Shown here in pieces: positions 17,022-25,648 of a stretch of 32,798 nucleotides of DNA. Position 1 is the first letter of the stretch. The number at the start of each line of letters is the position of its first letter. The notes beneath the pieces were generated by a model. That model did no database searches and was not told the DNA's origin. It saw nothing but the letters and a program-made list of their open reading frames with translations. The position numbers were made by a program, and so were the translations under genes. The DNA is from Clostridiaceae bacterium. Lineage in GTDB: Bacteria > Bacillota > Clostridia > Saccharofermentanales > Fastidiosipilaceae. The stretch covers positions 1-32,798 of the forward strand of contig JAAYOA010000087.1 of the NCBI GenBank assembly GCA_012520525.1, given 5' to 3'.

Positions 17022-17189
17022 GACGATTATTACCGCGGTACCACCCGTTTTATCCCGCCATTGATCTGACGGAATCTCTCGCAACGATAACGGTCGCTAG
17101 CCGCCCGCCTCATCGGCGGGATCCTCGGGGGTGGGACGAAACAGCTGTTTCACATTCCCGTCAACGGATGGATCTCATATTCAATTGCG
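16990..17189 (-). promoter_or_regulatory. T-box riboswitch leader of proS
   Basis: On the minus strand the conserved T-box GGGTGGTACCGCG occupies 17046 down to 17034, followed by an intrinsic terminator. The promoter at 17196-17224 implies transcription from about 17189, so the whole leader is only about 200 bases and Stem I must be very short. A GATCC/GGATC closing pair encloses a 14-base palindromic hairpin (GAAACAGCTGTTTC) and an ACCCCCGAG stretch that could supply a CCC or CCG proline specifier (inference). CCCGCC at about 17115-17121 can pair either with the adjacent GGCGGG or with a distal GGCGGGAT at 17052-17059, an apparent alternative structure. Confidence 0.9.
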
Positions 17190-17195
17190 CATTCT

Positions 17196-17224
17196 ATTAT
17201 ATTAGTTATTAGAGTTTGTGACAA
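17196..17224 (-). promoter_or_regulatory. Sigma-A-type promoter of proS
   Basis: On the minus strand TTGTCA (17219-17224) and a perfect TATAAT (17196-17201) are spaced by 17 bases. The plus-strand 9-mer TGACAACTC, which covers the -35, recurs at 17246-17254, 27 bp upstream. Confidence 0.75.
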
Positions 17225-17410
17225 CTCAATTGCTACATCAGGTTATGACAACTCCGGTGGTCGAGGCAGAGCCTGTCTTGCCGCTAATTGTATTGGCGTG
17301 CGATCATGTCCTGCGAACCCGCTTTAGAGACATATAGTTTATGTAAATGCTATGTTGCCACTCTTTATTTCATCTCTATTTTTAACACTTCTGTGCTGAC
17401 TCTTCATTTG

Positions 17411-18736
17411 TCAACCTGCGTCATCTTCGACGACCGTTTCAGCTTCGCTATCTTCCCCTGATGCCTCGTCATCGGTGTCACCCGTACAGTAATATGCATA
17501 AACACCATTGGCAATGCCCCTCGCCACTTCTTCTTGTCCATCAGGCGCACTCAAGATCGTGCGATCCGAACTATTGCTCAAAAAGCCCATCTCGACCAAC
17601 ACACTGTCTATGCCTGTACAACGCAAAAAGGCATAGTCACCTGTCAAAATTGGTCTCGCCTCCCTAACTTCTAATGCCGGCACAACGGCCACCGTTTCTT
17701 TGTAAATTAATTCAGCTAAACGCTGCCGTCCTGCGTCGTCATAACCTTGATAAATAGGATAAACCCGCTGCAGAGGATCGGCTACCATATCATAACTCAC
17801 ATCCTCAGACACACTGTCATAGAGCGTTCCGTTATCTAAATAATAGACTTGCATACCACCCACATCGGAATAGTATTCGTTAAAATTACAGTGCAGCGAC
17901 AAATAGATCGCATGTTCGAATTGATTCTCGATGTCATAGAGCATACGAGTCTGACGCGACTGACCCACACCACCTAAGATATCTCCACCACCGCTGTCCT
18001 GATTTAATTCATAAATGCGATCAAAATGTTTTTGGTAGCTGTTGAGAGCGCTGACATTTGCATTCGGATCTGTGGCCAGCACATTCTTTTTAGCTTCATT
18101 AATAAAATATTCCCCGACCATGGCGCTGCGATAGTAAATAGAAATAAAATCATCGGTATCCCGCGTCATGATCACCGTAGCCCCCATCTCTTCGAGCATC
18201 GGTTTGAGTCGTTTGCCAATTTCAATATTGATATCTTTTTCTAGAACTTCGTGAGGAGCATAGACCGGATAGACGGTGCCTGCATCGATGCCACCGTGTC
18301 CACAGTCTAGAAAAATGACAGCTCCAGTCAAAGGTTTGGGATCATTGGCCTGGGATTTAAAGTCGCTTAGTTTAGGCGCTCCTCCCGTCACGTCTTCTGT
18401 GACACCGTTGACAGACGGCCACTTTCTAATAACCTCTCCCGGAGGCAAGAAATCCGCCTGTTGGGCAGTCAAAGACAGACCAACTCCTGACTTAGCCAGA
18501 AACTCATTGCTTCTACCTAAGTCTGACCTTTCGTCCGACTGTGACGGACTAGGCAAGTCAGCTTCTCCTGAATTAGAGCTGTCGGATTCACTTAAATCCA
18601 CAATTTGAGTTTCGCGTGTAAAAAGATCCGGAAAGAGATCATCAAAAACCCCAGCTTTATAACCGACAAAGCCCGCCAAGCCAAACAAAATTATTACAAA
18701 TACAATCAAAAAACGTAATAGACCCTTTGATCTCAT
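17411..18736 (-). CDS. Membrane-anchored N-acetylmuramoyl-L-alanine amidase (Amidase_3)
   Basis: A zinc amidase that would cut the MurNAc-L-Ala bond of peptidoglycan outside the membrane. It has 441 residues. An uncleaved-looking signal anchor at about 8-27 is followed by a Ser/Asp/Glu-rich stalk (about 42-80). The catalytic domain spans about 138-418. Zinc ligands are likely His147 (DCGHGGID), Glu166 and His282 (SLHCN), with catalytic Glu382 (VEMGFLSN). The segment between Glu166 and His282 is about 60 residues longer than usual for the family. The tail is acidic. Its ATG overlaps the glmM TAA by one base (TAATG), so translation is coupled to glmM, linking wall turnover to wall precursor synthesis. 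No SH3 or LysM wall-binding repeat is seen. Confidence 0.9.
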   Translation of the reverse strand: MRSKGLLRFLIVFVIILFGLAGFVGYKAGVFDDLFPDLFTRETQIVDLSESDSSNSGEADLPSPSQSDERSDLGRSNEFLAKSGVGLSLTAQQADFLPPGEVIRKWPSVNGVTEDVTGGAPKLSDFKSQANDPKPLTGAVIFLDCGHGGIDAGTVYPVYAPHEVLEKDINIEIGKRLKPMLEEMGATVIMTRDTDDFISIYYRSAMVGEYFINEAKKNVLATDPNANVSALNSYQKHFDRIYELNQDSGGGDILGGVGQSRQTRMLYDIENQFEHAIYLSLHCNFNEYYSDVGGMQVYYLDNGTLYDSVSEDVSYDMVADPLQRVYPIYQGYDDAGRQRLAELIYKETVAVVPALEVREARPILTGDYAFLRCTGIDSVLVEMGFLSNSSDRTILSAPDGQEEVARGIANGVYAYYCTGDTDDEASGEDSEAETVVEDDAG

Positions 18737-20094
18737 TATTTATCACCATATTTTTCGACAATATAAGCAGCGATGCGCTTCGCCTCCGCGTCTATAACAT
18801 CGTGGTCGTCCCCTTCAATCATGACACGAATCTGGGGTTCTGTGCCCGATGGCCGGACTAGAACGCGACCTTCATCGCCCATAGATCGATCCACTTCTTC
18901 AATTAGTGCCATGATCTCAGGATCAGCCATCGCCTTGGTCTTGTTTTCGTTGGGAATAAAAGCAGGTACGAGAACTTGGGGATAGACGTGCATGATACTT
19001 TCCATCTCTTCTAAGTCTTCGCCATGGAATTCAAGGGCCTGCAACAACGCCAAGGCACTCAAAAGTCCATCTCCCGTTGTCGCCAATTCAAGTAAAATCA
19101 TATGTCCAGACTGCTCGCCGCCAAAGCCATAACCTTTGGTCTGCATTTCTTCTAGAACATAGCGGTCTCCAACTTTAGTACAAGCAATCTTTAAATCCAG
19201 CTTCTCCGCTGCTCGATGCAGACCTAGGTTGCTCATGACTGTAACGACCAATGTGTCCTGGGGAAGTCTCTGGCTGGCCTTGAGCTGACTCGCAATTATA
19301 ACCATAATCTTATCGCCGTCCACCGGTCTACCTTGGGCATCGACAGCCAACATACGGTCGGCATCGCCGTCAAAGGCAAAGCCAATATCACACTTTTCTT
19401 CCCGGGTGATCTGGCAAAGTTTGTCCAAGTGAGTGGAGCCACAGCCATCGTTGATATTTAAACCGTTCGGTTGGTTTGCAATGACAACGATCTCTGCACC
19501 CAATTCCCTAAAGAGGGAGGGCGCTAAATAACTGGCCGCACCATTGGCACAGTCAATGGCAATCTTCGTGCCTTTGAGATCAAGACCCAGACTATCTTTC
19601 AGATACTGGAGATAAATATTTTGACCTTTGCTATAGTCAAAAACACGCCCTAAATCCTCGCCTATTTTTTCTTGGCGCGGATCGCGGCTGTCAGCTTTGA
19701 TCATCCGTTCTATCTCATCTTCCACAATATCAGCTAGTTTAAAACCTTGTTTATTAAAAAATTTAATGCCGTTAAATTCAAAACTATTATGGGAAGCAGA
19801 GATCATTACGCCGGCATCAAATCCCTGTGTACGAGTTAAATAAGCAACGCCCGGTGTCGGAATGACATCGGCAAGATACACATCGGCTCCGGACGATGTA
19901 ATACCGGCAACAAGAGCCGCCTGCAACATTCCCGCTGAAATCCGGGAGTCATGACCCACTAGAATGCGTGGTCTGGGACCCGCTGGTTCTGCCAAAACCT
20001 TCGCGCCACAATAGCCTAAATTAAATGCTAATAGCGGTGATAACTCTGTGTTCGCTACTCCACGCACACCGTCTGTACCAAATAATCTACTCAT
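18736..20094 (-). CDS. glmM: Phosphoglucosamine mutase
   Basis: Converts glucosamine-6-phosphate to glucosamine-1-phosphate for UDP-GlcNAc and peptidoglycan. It has 452 residues, the normal size. The phosphorylated serine is Ser101 in MISASHN; the following residue is Ser instead of the usual Pro. The magnesium loop DGDADR is at 242-247. The phosphate-binding RPSGTEPQIRVMIE is near the C-terminus. The start MSRLFGTDGVRGVAN is canonical, with AGAGG upstream. It follows the CdaA-YbbR gene by about 217 bp, reproducing the cdaA-cdaR-glmM order of Bacillota, where c-di-AMP synthesis and GlmM are physically and functionally linked. Confidence 0.97.
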   Translation of the reverse strand: MSRLFGTDGVRGVANTELSPLLAFNLGYCGAKVLAEPAGPRPRILVGHDSRISAGMLQAALVAGITSSGADVYLADVIPTPGVAYLTRTQGFDAGVMISASHNSFEFNGIKFFNKQGFKLADIVEDEIERMIKADSRDPRQEKIGEDLGRVFDYSKGQNIYLQYLKDSLGLDLKGTKIAIDCANGAASYLAPSLFRELGAEIVVIANQPNGLNINDGCGSTHLDKLCQITREEKCDIGFAFDGDADRMLAVDAQGRPVDGDKIMVIIASQLKASQRLPQDTLVVTVMSNLGLHRAAEKLDLKIACTKVGDRYVLEEMQTKGYGFGGEQSGHMILLELATTGDGLLSALALLQALEFHGEDLEEMESIMHVYPQVLVPAFIPNENKTKAMADPEIMALIEEVDRSMGDEGRVLVRPSGTEPQIRVMIEGDDHDVIDAEAKRIAAYIVEKYGDK

Positions 20095-20311
20095 GGGATT
20101 TCCTCTCTACTTCTCAAATGCATCTAAATTAAGCTCAACTATACTTTATTCTTAACTATATTTTGCTAAAACATTTGATTTGATCTTCTGTTTCAATTTA
20201 ATTGTTTTTACTCTTCAATCCTCAAACTGATATCTAGACATTTACAAACCTTGACAAGGAGGCATTTGCCCTGGCATTACACCGAAAATTCAGGACTTTA
20301 GACTGATCAGT

Positions 20312-21970
20312 TTACGAATCTGGAATAACCGAAGGCATCCCTACGGGAATTGTGGTTGTCTCTGAATCTGTCTGGCTCGTCGCTTCTTCCGCAGTCGGTG
20401 AACTGGATTGTGGTAGACTAATTAAACCTTGACTACTGGACTGCTCCGACGGCATTGTTGTCATCTCAGTTGACGTTGACTCTGTCTGCTGGGAAGTGGT
20501 CGTCTCGATAACAACGGTAGTCTGACCCGGCTCCAGAATCTCTTCATTATCAACAAAGCCATCTCCCGCCGGATAAAATGAGACATACAAGGTCGGCGGT
20601 ATGCGCTTTGTAACTTTATATGCGGTACGGAAGAGATGGCGCACATCAACCTTTACATCTAATTTGACCAACACCGATGGGGCTCCTTCGTTAAACTGCT
20701 GTTGAATAGCCGCTACATCCAAGTCTTTAAAATCCAAACTTGCCGTGATATTATCGCCTGTCATCATGGATTCGTACTCTTTTCGGGTGCGAATTTCCAG
20801 ATTGACTACGTTGTCGGCCTTGCGATAATCCATATTAGCCTGATCCAGTACATTCATATTGTAAATTTGAACCGGCACCGTCACAGTAACTGTACGGATC
20901 GGATTGATCGTTGCTTGGACGTAAAACCAGAACAGCAGGGCAGCGAGAATGGCAACAATCTTCAACGAACGCGTTTGGCGACGCTGGGGTGTTTCGACCT
21001 CACCGTCACCGATACCGATGGAACTATCGTCATCCCTATATTGTCGTACAAAAAATCGCTGCCATAATCGTTGCAACAGAGGTCCTTCTGCCCGTACTTT
21101 TTTCGGCATCATCAAGCGCAAAATTATACGACGCAATTTTTCACTATCGTTAATGCGGTATAAGCGACCTTCTAACGTAAGAGAAATTGTGCCCCTTTCT
21201 TCGGACACAACGACACCAATCGCGTCGCTCATTTCACTGGCACCAATGGCCGCACGATGGCGGGTACCCAGACCATCTTTTACCCGGGTATCTTCGGAGA
21301 GGGGAACATGGCAACGAGCCGCATATATCCTACCGTTGCGGATCAACACGGCTCCATCGTGCATAGGTGAACCCTCATAAAAAATCTGCATGAGATTCAT
21401 CGCCGTTACTGCTGCATCTACTTTTATCGCATTGGGCTGATCAGCTAACTCCGCCGTTGAAGTCTGTCGCTCGATAATAATCAGCGCACCACAGCGATCC
21501 CGTGCCATATTCTTGCAAGCGATGGCAATTTCTTGAGCCAATTGTTCCACTACTGTCTCCGTTGTCGTGGGCTCACCGGAAACTGTACTGAGCAAACCGC
21601 CGGTCTTTCGCCCCATCTTCTCTAGAGCGCGCCGCAATTCTGGTTGGAAAATAACTAATAAAGCAATAGCTAAAAATGATATGGTGCTGGAAAGTATATA
21701 GTTCATAGTCTGTAAGCCAAGAAAACCGCTAAATAGACTAAAAACAATGATCAAAATTAAACCTTTAAGGAGTTGCCAAGCTCGAGTGTTCCGCACAAGT
21801 GCAAGAACAAAATAAAATACGGCAGCACAGATTGCTATATCAATCACCGTGCGGACAATATCCCATCCATTGCCAAACACAAACAAGGCGCTCGCAATTC
21901 CTTCGAACACCTTATTGAAAAAGGCAACAACATCGTCAATAAATTGAATGGCGATGACTAAATGGGGCAT
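20312..21970 (-). CDS. CdaA-type diadenylate cyclase fused to a YbbR (CdaR) domain
   Basis: A membrane enzyme that makes c-di-AMP from two ATP. It has 552 residues, about twice the ~275 of a lone CdaA. Three transmembrane segments lie at about 41-60, 67-85 and 90-108. The DAC domain (about 125-290) has the two signature motifs: DGA at 205-207 in MHDGAVLI, and RHR at 237-239 in GTRHRAA. A charged linker is followed by a fourth transmembrane segment at about 337-353 and then one YbbR-like module (about 357-485). The remainder is a Ser/Thr/Gln-rich tail. In Bacillus and relatives CdaR is a separate protein with several YbbR repeats that binds CdaA. Here regulator and enzyme are one chain with a single repeat, and the topology fits (DAC inside, YbbR outside). 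The ATG follows AAAGGA by about 10 bases. Confidence 0.93.
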   Translation of the reverse strand: MPHLVIAIQFIDDVVAFFNKVFEGIASALFVFGNGWDIVRTVIDIAICAAVFYFVLALVRNTRAWQLLKGLILIIVFSLFSGFLGLQTMNYILSSTISFLAIALLVIFQPELRRALEKMGRKTGGLLSTVSGEPTTTETVVEQLAQEIAIACKNMARDRCGALIIIERQTSTAELADQPNAIKVDAAVTAMNLMQIFYEGSPMHDGAVLIRNGRIYAARCHVPLSEDTRVKDGLGTRHRAAIGASEMSDAIGVVVSEERGTISLTLEGRLYRINDSEKLRRIILRLMMPKKVRAEGPLLQRLWQRFFVRQYRDDDSSIGIGDGEVETPQRRQTRSLKIVAILAALLFWFYVQATINPIRTVTVTVPVQIYNMNVLDQANMDYRKADNVVNLEIRTRKEYESMMTGDNITASLDFKDLDVAAIQQQFNEGAPSVLVKLDVKVDVRHLFRTAYKVTKRIPPTLYVSFYPAGDGFVDNEEILEPGQTTVVIETTTSQQTESTSTEMTTMPSEQSSSQGLISLPQSSSPTAEEATSQTDSETTTIPVGMPSVIPDS

Positions 21971-22198
21971 ATACGCCGAATCCTTTCCTATGATCCTAAA
22001 TGAACAACCCTCGCGAAGATCTCAATGCTTATTTTATGTGTTCGGACTCTTTACGTCGAGCGACAATTTCGTTACCTATTAATTTCGCGTAACTGTTCAA
22101 TTTTAAGTTACTATTCGTTTACTAAATTCAAGCTGCTAATCTAAAACTGCGTTGCAAGCACTTATGTGCTCAAGCAGACCAATCGTTCTACAAATCCG

Positions 22199-23059
22199 TC
22201 AGGACTCCTCACTGTAAGTCATTTTGTCCCGCAGGAATGTACCGTTATTTAATTCGTCAAAGGCTTGTTGAAGCTCTTCCTTTGTATTCATGACAATCGG
22301 ACCACCCCAAACTACCGGTTCGTCCAAGGGCTGAGAACTCATAAAGAGTACTTGCGCCGGTTCTTCGGTAGCACCAATGGTAATGCGATCACCTTTCGAA
22401 GATAAGACAGCAGTTTTAGCAGCGACCCTCTCGCCACCGACCATGGCATCTCCTTCGATTGTAAATAACACCACTGTGTGGTTCGCCTCGGTATTAAGCA
22501 CCAAACTGGCACCCGCATCTAAATGCAGGTCATAATAATCCAAAGGTAGATACTGTGCCTGGTGTCCTTCGGCATCGTCGTAACGACCAGCCAATACCCG
22601 CAAATGACCACCTGGGAAAGACACTTCCGGAATGGCTTCCCGCTTGACGCTGATATAAGCAGGTGCAACCATCTTGTCATCTGCTGCCAAATTGAGCCAC
22701 AGTTGAACACCCAACATTCTTTCTACTGCAGGTAATGTCTCTTCATGTAAGATACCAGAACCCGCCGTCATCCACTGGACTTCACCATCGCTGATGGCAT
22801 CTTCGTGACCCAAGCTGTCCCTGTGGACCATGCCACCTTTATAAATATAACTGATGGTTTCAATGCCCCGATGAGGATGCATCGGAAATCCTGCTATATA
22901 ATCGTCGGGATTTACACTGTCAAAGGAATCCAACATCAGAAAGGGATCGAAGTCTTTTACTGTATTTTTTCCTAGTACTCGGATTAATTTGACGCCTGCA
23001 CCGTCGACGGCCGGCATGCCTTGCACCTTTTTTAAAACTTTTCTATCCAAAATGCACAT
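22199..23059 (-). CDS. Pirin family protein (cupin fold)
   Basis: A bicupin of 286 residues similar to pirin and the quercetin 2,3-dioxygenase-like YhhW. The metal ligands appear as HPHRGIE (His62, His64) and, in the same cupin, ILHEE (His and Glu near 104-106). The C-terminal cupin (about 165-260) has weaker signatures. Substrate and physiological role are unclear. The ATG at 23057-23059 is immediately preceded by its AAGGG, which is too close. A TTG at 23048-23050 (codon 4) sits about 9 bases after that site and may be the true start. It is leftward, downstream of the MFS gene with a gap of about 105 bp. Confidence 0.88.
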   Translation of the reverse strand: MCILDRKVLKKVQGMPAVDGAGVKLIRVLGKNTVKDFDPFLMLDSFDSVNPDDYIAGFPMHPHRGIETISYIYKGGMVHRDSLGHEDAISDGEVQWMTAGSGILHEETLPAVERMLGVQLWLNLAADDKMVAPAYISVKREAIPEVSFPGGHLRVLAGRYDDAEGHQAQYLPLDYYDLHLDAGASLVLNTEANHTVVLFTIEGDAMVGGERVAAKTAVLSSKGDRITIGATEEPAQVLFMSSQPLDEPVVWGGPIVMNTKEELQQAFDELNNGTFLRDKMTYSEES

Positions 23060-23164
23060 CCCTTCATCTACAAATGAATCTTATAGAATTTTTATTTTAT
23101 ATCAAATATCAAGTTCCTTTAAATTAACATCTAAATTACACCGTATAACAAATTATAATATACA

Positions 23165-24340
23165 TTACGCAGGCTTTGTTGCCATATGTCGTTTTATGAC
23201 AATACATAACAAAAATGTAATGAACATGCAAAGAGGCAACATAAAGAAGGAACGATAGGCATCTAGGTAACTATTTAAAACTCCCATAAACCCACTGATC
23301 AGCATAGCGATCAGTGTCGCTCCCGTCAGTATAAATCCCATGGCATAGGCCGATCCTTTAGGAAATACTTTTTTCACCGTCGTAACTACTCCGGGATAGA
23401 CAACGGCAAACGCAAGTCCCGAAGCACTGATTAGCCAGAGGCCATGTCGTCCAAGTATGGTACCGCCAAAGAGACTAAGCATCGCCACAGCCGCATAAAT
23501 AATCATACTGCGATAAAGTCCCAAGCGATCAGCAATGAAACCACCGGTAAATAGCCCGACAACCCGCAACAAAACAAAAGCGGTCATATAGAGACCCCGT
23601 TCATAACTGCCAAAGTTATACATCTCAGCCATGTAGTTGATGAACCAATTGCCCATACCATAAGTCGTTCCCAGATAAGTTGCCATTGCACCGATCAATA
23701 TGTAGAGGATGGGTTGGCGATGGATAGCCCGCCGGGTTGAACGATCTAAAGGTTCGCTCTCACCACCTGCCTTATAGGAAATTGGCGTTGGGATCAAGAT
23801 AATAAATACAATGACCAGACCGACAAGCATAGCACCATACAGATAAGGCCAAGGTACATTCCTAGCTAATAACTTGCCAGACACAAACTGGATCAAACCA
23901 TTGCCACCGCTATAACAACCGTGGATGACATTCATCACCACCGCTGTGGACGCCACGTGCAAAATAGGTCCGAGGGAATTGACAACTACATTAAACAGCG
24001 CCATACCGGTGTTGAGTAAGAACATGCCACAGACTAATTGAATGAACGAGCGGCTGGTCATAATGATTAGTAAACTGCCACTGCCGATCGCTGCCCCCAT
24101 ATAAAGACAACGTTTAAAGCCTAGGCGTTCGATCAAGAGACCGCTGAAAAATTGAAAAATAGCATAAGAAAGCATGGCACTCATAAGCAACACACTGATT
24201 CCTCGGTCATCCACCCCAAAATTATCCTTGAATGTAGGCACGAGGATGCCTTTAAGGTTGTCGCTCATGGCTACGATGACATAAATTACGGCCAAAAGTA
24301 TAACGATGACGGTGTTGCGCCTGTCATGCGTCTTTGCCAC
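23165..24340 (-). CDS. MFS transporter (sugar/fucose-permease-like)
   Basis: A 391-residue permease with about 12 hydrophobic segments. The loop between TM2 and TM3 carries ERLGFKR, close to the MFS signature, and FIADRLGLYRS repeats it in the second half. The start is GTG at 24338-24340, with AAGGA about 12 bases upstream. The substrate cannot be assigned. The gene is followed by the pirin gene in the same direction and could form a two-gene unit with it. Confidence 0.82.
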   Translation of the reverse strand: MAKTHDRRNTVIVILLAVIYVIVAMSDNLKGILVPTFKDNFGVDDRGISVLLMSAMLSYAIFQFFSGLLIERLGFKRCLYMGAAIGSGSLLIIMTSRSFIQLVCGMFLLNTGMALFNVVVNSLGPILHVASTAVVMNVIHGCYSGGNGLIQFVSGKLLARNVPWPYLYGAMLVGLVIVFIILIPTPISYKAGGESEPLDRSTRRAIHRQPILYILIGAMATYLGTTYGMGNWFINYMAEMYNFGSYERGLYMTAFVLLRVVGLFTGGFIADRLGLYRSMIIYAAVAMLSLFGGTILGRHGLWLISASGLAFAVVYPGVVTTVKKVFPKGSAYAMGFILTGATLIAMLISGFMGVLNSYLDAYRSFFMLPLCMFITFLLCIVIKRHMATKPA

Positions 24341-24649
24341 TTAATACTACCGTCCTTCCCTGAAAGAATGATTTATTTACGGTTAGAGTTACAACTGATT
24401 TAATAACTTTTCCACTAATTCGATAGCTCTCTAAATTCGATAGTCCTCTAATTAGATATTTGAATTTCATGTGTTAATTGACAATCATACTGTTACCCTT
24501 GATCACGCGACCTATCAAACAACCCGATCCGAACATCCTACAACTTACTCGTCATTCACATAAAGTGTGCATACCTCCAGTTTTACCTATAGCACATCTC
24601 AGCAATGACCGACAGCCTCTTTCAGAAATATAAATCGACTAGCCAGAGA
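24341..24649. other. Intergenic region upstream of the MFS gene (309 bp)
   Basis: Between the end of the transporter permease gene and the MFS start, both leftward. It contains a 17-bp tandem repeat at 24417-24450 and AT-rich promoter-like sequence. No RNA gene or ORF is supported. Confidence 0.5.
24417..24450. repeat. Two tandem 17-bp repeats
   Basis: AATTCGATAGCTCTCTA at 24417-24433 is repeated immediately as AATTCGATAGTCCTCTA at 24434-24450; only a CT/TC swap differs. It is about 77-110 bp upstream of the GTG start of the MFS gene, a reasonable place for tandem regulator binding sites. Confidence 0.6.
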
Positions 24650-25648
24650 CTAGCGCTCCTCTCGAAAATAGGAGTGTCCCAAAGCAGCCGGTCCCATCCA
24701 ACCCTTGCGACCGCGAATATAACTGGCAATTAAGACAATAATTGTCATGATATATGGATACATATTGAAGGCATACTCTGAGAAGATTGCCAGTCCAGCC
24801 ACACCGGGAAACAAGGTGGGCAAACGCAGGCCGATGATATCCAATAGACCAAAGAGGAATGATCCAAAAATCGCTTTAATCGGATGCCAACGGACAAAAA
24901 TAACTAATGCCACAACGATCCAACCTCGACCTCCGGTGATATTGTCTGTCCAGGTGCCGATATGAGCTAAGGGATAGTAGGCTCCCGCCAGACCAGCCAA
25001 TGCCCCGCCAATCAAAATACCTGTGTATTTCACTCGATTGACGTTGATACCTGAGGCATCTGCCGCCGCCGGACTCTCGCCGACAGCACGCAGATGCAGA
25101 CCCGCTCGCGTTTTAAACAGGAAAATATACAATATAATCGCTAAAATAATAGCCAAATAGACAAAGATATTGTGTTTCAAAATGGCCTCATTGATAAAAG
25201 TCAAGACCGGACCGATCACCGGTTTATTCTCTATGCCATCCAAATTCAGCGTCAGCGGACCTTTGCCAAAAAATTGGGTCACTGCGCTGGGCACATTAGC
25301 ACCGTTACCGAGCTTGCCGATCGTGTTGCCCAACCCAACACCAAATGTCGTCAAAGCCAAGCCCGTCACAGTCTGATTGGCTCTCAAAGCAACAGTTAAA
25401 AAAGCATATACTAGAGATCCAAACATAGCTCCTAACATACCGCCGAGAAGTGCTAAAATGACACTTTCAGTGTGCAAAGCAACTGTATAAGCTAGAGCTC
25501 CTCCGAGCATCATCATGCCTTCCACACCCAGATTGAGGTGTCCTGCCCGTTCAGTCACAGTTTCGCCGAGAGCACCGAGAATCAGAGGGGTGGATATACG
25601 AATGCCAGACGCCAGCAACAGCGCAATAGAGAGGGAAACGGAATTCAT
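24650..25648 (-). CDS. Nucleoside-type ABC transporter permease (NupQ/YufQ-like)
   Basis: A 332-residue membrane permease of the branched-chain/ribose permease superfamily. The region GETVTERAGHLNLGVEGMMM (about 28-47) is the conserved segment of BMP-linked permeases, and the EAA-like loop GESPAAADASGINV follows in the second half. About 8-9 hydrophobic segments. The ATG overlaps the stop of the preceding permease by one base (TAATG). It pairs with the next permease as a heterodimer, with the ATPase at 26724-28316 and the lipoprotein at 28618-29829. Confidence 0.9.
   Translation of the reverse strand: MNSVSLSIALLLASGIRISTPLILGALGETVTERAGHLNLGVEGMMMLGGALAYTVALHTESVILALLGGMLGAMFGSLVYAFLTVALRANQTVTGLALTTFGVGLGNTIGKLGNGANVPSAVTQFFGKGPLTLNLDGIENKPVIGPVLTFINEAILKHNIFVYLAIILAIILYIFLFKTRAGLHLRAVGESPAAADASGINVNRVKYTGILIGGALAGLAGAYYPLAHIGTWTDNITGGRGWIVVALVIFVRWHPIKAIFGSFLFGLLDIIGLRLPTLFPGVAGLAIFSEYAFNMYPYIMTIIVLIASYIRGRKGWMGPAALGHSYFREER

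Noticed and set aside
24417-24450. CRISPR-like or IS-end interpretation of the 17-bp tandem repeat
   Set aside because: There are only two directly abutting copies, with no spacers, no cas genes, no transposase and no terminal inverted repeats.
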